From a virus, in IMG/VR virus record IMGVR_UViG_3300046642_000909, positions 1-21,776 of that record: a stretch of DNA of 21,776 nt. One strand, given 5' to 3'. This document shows, piece by piece, positions 20,500-21,776 of this stretch; position 1 is the first letter of the stretch, and every line of letters starts with the position of its first letter. Under the pieces are notes generated by a model. It was not told where the DNA came from. It was given only the letters and a program-made list of their open reading frames with translations, and did no database searches. Position numbers and translations under genes: made by a program.

Positions 20500-21525
20500 A
20501 TGCTTACTTTTGGAGATTGCAAGGCGAGTCGGCAGATCATTTCTGCCGCTGCCGCGTGTCCAACGAGTGACGCCTTCCGGGACTACGTCAATCAGGGAAC
20601 CGACATGCTCATGAAGCGTGGGAATTTCTGGGGAACGGTTCAACCCTTGCAAGTCTGCGTTTCAAATCAGTGCATCACGTGGAATCGGTACGTGGGAACG
20701 GTGCTCGCGACCAACGTGTGCCGCTCAGCGTCTCGTCCTCAAAATAACTGGAGCGCGTTCGTCCCGATTGGACCGATGGGGATTCGTGGAGACGGTTTCG
20801 GATTTGGCCACGGTGGTTGCACCGGCGATCTGGTCCTTGAGAATGTCGGCACCAGTCCCGTGTTCAATCAGGTTGCTTGCTCGAAAGCCTTCTACGTTCG
20901 CGCCTACCCCTCCGTGCGTGCCGACGTGGGCAAGAAGATCAGGATTTTCGGGATCGACAGCAACGGTCAAACCATTCTCACCAAGAACGCTGACGGGACA
21001 TGGTCCGAAGGCGTTGATATTACGATCGCGATCGAGTTCGCCTCAACGCCGATGCTGGTGGGGGAGATCACGCGAGTTATCAAGGAGCCCACTCAGGGCG
21101 TTGTGAGACTGTTCCAGTACGACCCCGTGGAGAACGTGCTTGTTGATTGCGCCGTTTACGATCCCTCTGAAACCAATCCGGATTACAGAGTCTCCCGCCT
21201 CCACGGATTTGTTGGACGCGGCTGTTGCAATTGCTCTGGAGTGAAAAGCATCAAGGCCCTTGTTAAGCTCCAATTCATCAAAGTCCAAGTGGACAACGAT
21301 CTGGTGATTATCGACAACGAGGATGCGATTGCTTTGGCGATTCAGGCGATCAAAGCCGGTGAGTCCGGAAAAGTCGGCAAGTCTGCCGCCTTCGAAGCCT
21401 CTGCAATCCACGATCTCAATTTGCAGTTGAGGGACAAATTCCCCCTCGACCAAACTCCAATCAGTTACAATCCATTTGGCACGGCAATCCCCGCTGGTCG
21501 AGCTATGATCGGGAGGATTATTTAG
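20500..21525 (+). CDS. Tail/connector structural protein
   Basis: The 341-residue protein starts one base after the previous stop. The N-terminal region (CKASRQIISAAAACPTSDAF, RDYVNQGTDMLMKRGNFWGT) is a helical pair followed by VSNQCITWNRYVGTVLATNV, an arrangement like head-to-tail adaptor or tail proteins in which short helices precede beta strands. The middle has VGKKIRIFGIDSNGQTILTK and IAIEFASTPMLVGEITRVIK. A CCNC motif (GRGCCNCSGVKSIKALVKL) precedes a last helical segment (IDNEDAIALAIQAIKAGESG). No enzymatic motif is visible. Assigned to the virion by operon position; the exact part is not known. Confidence 0.65.
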   Translation: MLTFGDCKASRQIISAAAACPTSDAFRDYVNQGTDMLMKRGNFWGTVQPLQVCVSNQCITWNRYVGTVLATNVCRSASRPQNNWSAFVPIGPMGIRGDGFGFGHGGCTGDLVLENVGTSPVFNQVACSKAFYVRAYPSVRADVGKKIRIFGIDSNGQTILTKNADGTWSEGVDITIAIEFASTPMLVGEITRVIKEPTQGVVRLFQYDPVENVLVDCAVYDPSETNPDYRVSRLHGFVGRGCCNCSGVKSIKALVKLQFIKVQVDNDLVIIDNEDAIALAIQAIKAGESGKVGKSAAFEASAIHDLNLQLRDKFPLDQTPISYNPFGTAIPAGRAMIGRII

Positions 21526-21528
21526 CCT

Positions 21529-21776
21529 ATGGCAACCAACCCACTCTTCAAATCAGTTGGGGGAGGAACATCAACCGGGACTTACAATCCTTCGCCCTCG
21601 CCGCGCACTGGACAAGGTGCTTATGGTTTGGTGCCTGGAGCCATTGGCCTGCCGAATCCATCGGCGGACCTCGCTGCCGTTTATCCGAATCTGACAGGGC
21701 AAAACGCACAACTGTCCAAGAATATCATGGGGGAACTCAGCGGCGAGCTTTCTCCTGAGACGATCAAAACAATTCA
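21529..21776 (+). CDS. Virion protein, 3' end beyond window
   Basis: Eighty-two codons of a rightward gene are visible from ATG 21529, three bases after the previous TAG; it continues past the right edge. The start MATNPLFKSVGGGTSTGTYN and the following Pro/Gly/Ser-rich part suggest an extended N-terminal arm, followed by NAQLSKNIMGELSGELSPET, a possible helix start. No family is recognised. It most likely continues the tail/internal virion protein series. Confidence 0.7.
   Translation, partial: MATNPLFKSVGGGTSTGTYNPSPSPRTGQGAYGLVPGAIGLPNPSADLAAVYPNLTGQNAQLSKNIMGELSGELSPETIKTI

Noticed and set aside
1-21776. CRISPR arrays, tRNA or rRNA genes, insertion sequences, integrase/attachment sites
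   Set aside because: No regular direct-repeat array, no transposase or integrase motif, and no tRNA-like or rRNA segment was noticed by eye on reading; tRNAscan-SE and a repeat search were not possible here.

Overview
The window is part of a tailed double-stranded DNA bacteriophage genome, most likely podovirus-like. It carries an intact large terminase, a portal, a DnaB-type helicase with its loader, and a series of virion/tail proteins. No integrase, repressor, ribosomal gene or tRNA was seen. Gene packing is very tight: almost every junction is a 4-base stop/start overlap or a gap of a few bases. The host cannot be named from sequence alone. Base composition is moderately GC-rich by eye, and Shine-Dalgarno sequences are absent from many starts. 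Verrucomicrobiota or a related group is only a guess.

Layout. (1) Positions 1-5132, leftward: a polycistron of sixteen small accessory/early genes, the last running off the left edge. Recognisable members are a MazG-like pyrophosphohydrolase, a SAM-methyltransferase-like protein, a signal-peptide-bearing dual-specificity phosphatase and a GIY-YIG domain protein. The rest are small phage proteins, several with Cys/His zinc-site patterns. (2) Positions 5133-5360: a divergent control region with a candidate promoter on each strand, two short palindromes and a long hairpin that ends directly at the ribosome binding site of the first rightward gene. (3) Positions 5361-9258, rightward: a replication module (initiator, AAA+ helicase loader, two small proteins, DnaB helicase) ending in a cytosine-C5-methyltransferase-like gene. 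The initiator gene contains iteron-like tandem repeats and a homopyrimidine tract, a likely internal origin as in lambda gene O. (4) Positions 9255-16125, leftward: terminase large subunit, a Cys-rich protein, a glycosyltransferase-like protein, portal, and an ATP-grasp ligase-like protein. Its last stop codon interlocks with that of the rightward module. (5) Positions 16178-21776, rightward: five virion/tail genes diverging from the terminase, the last running off the right edge.

How it fits together. The two early transcripts probably start from the 5.13-5.36 kb region. The initiator would bind its own gene, load helicase through the loader, and start replication. The packaging genes and tail genes radiate from a 52-base spacer at 16.13-16.18 kb. 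The least explained part is the packaging arm: a glycosyltransferase-like gene and an ATP-grasp gene flank the portal, where scaffold and capsid genes would usually be expected. No capsid gene is recognisable in the window.
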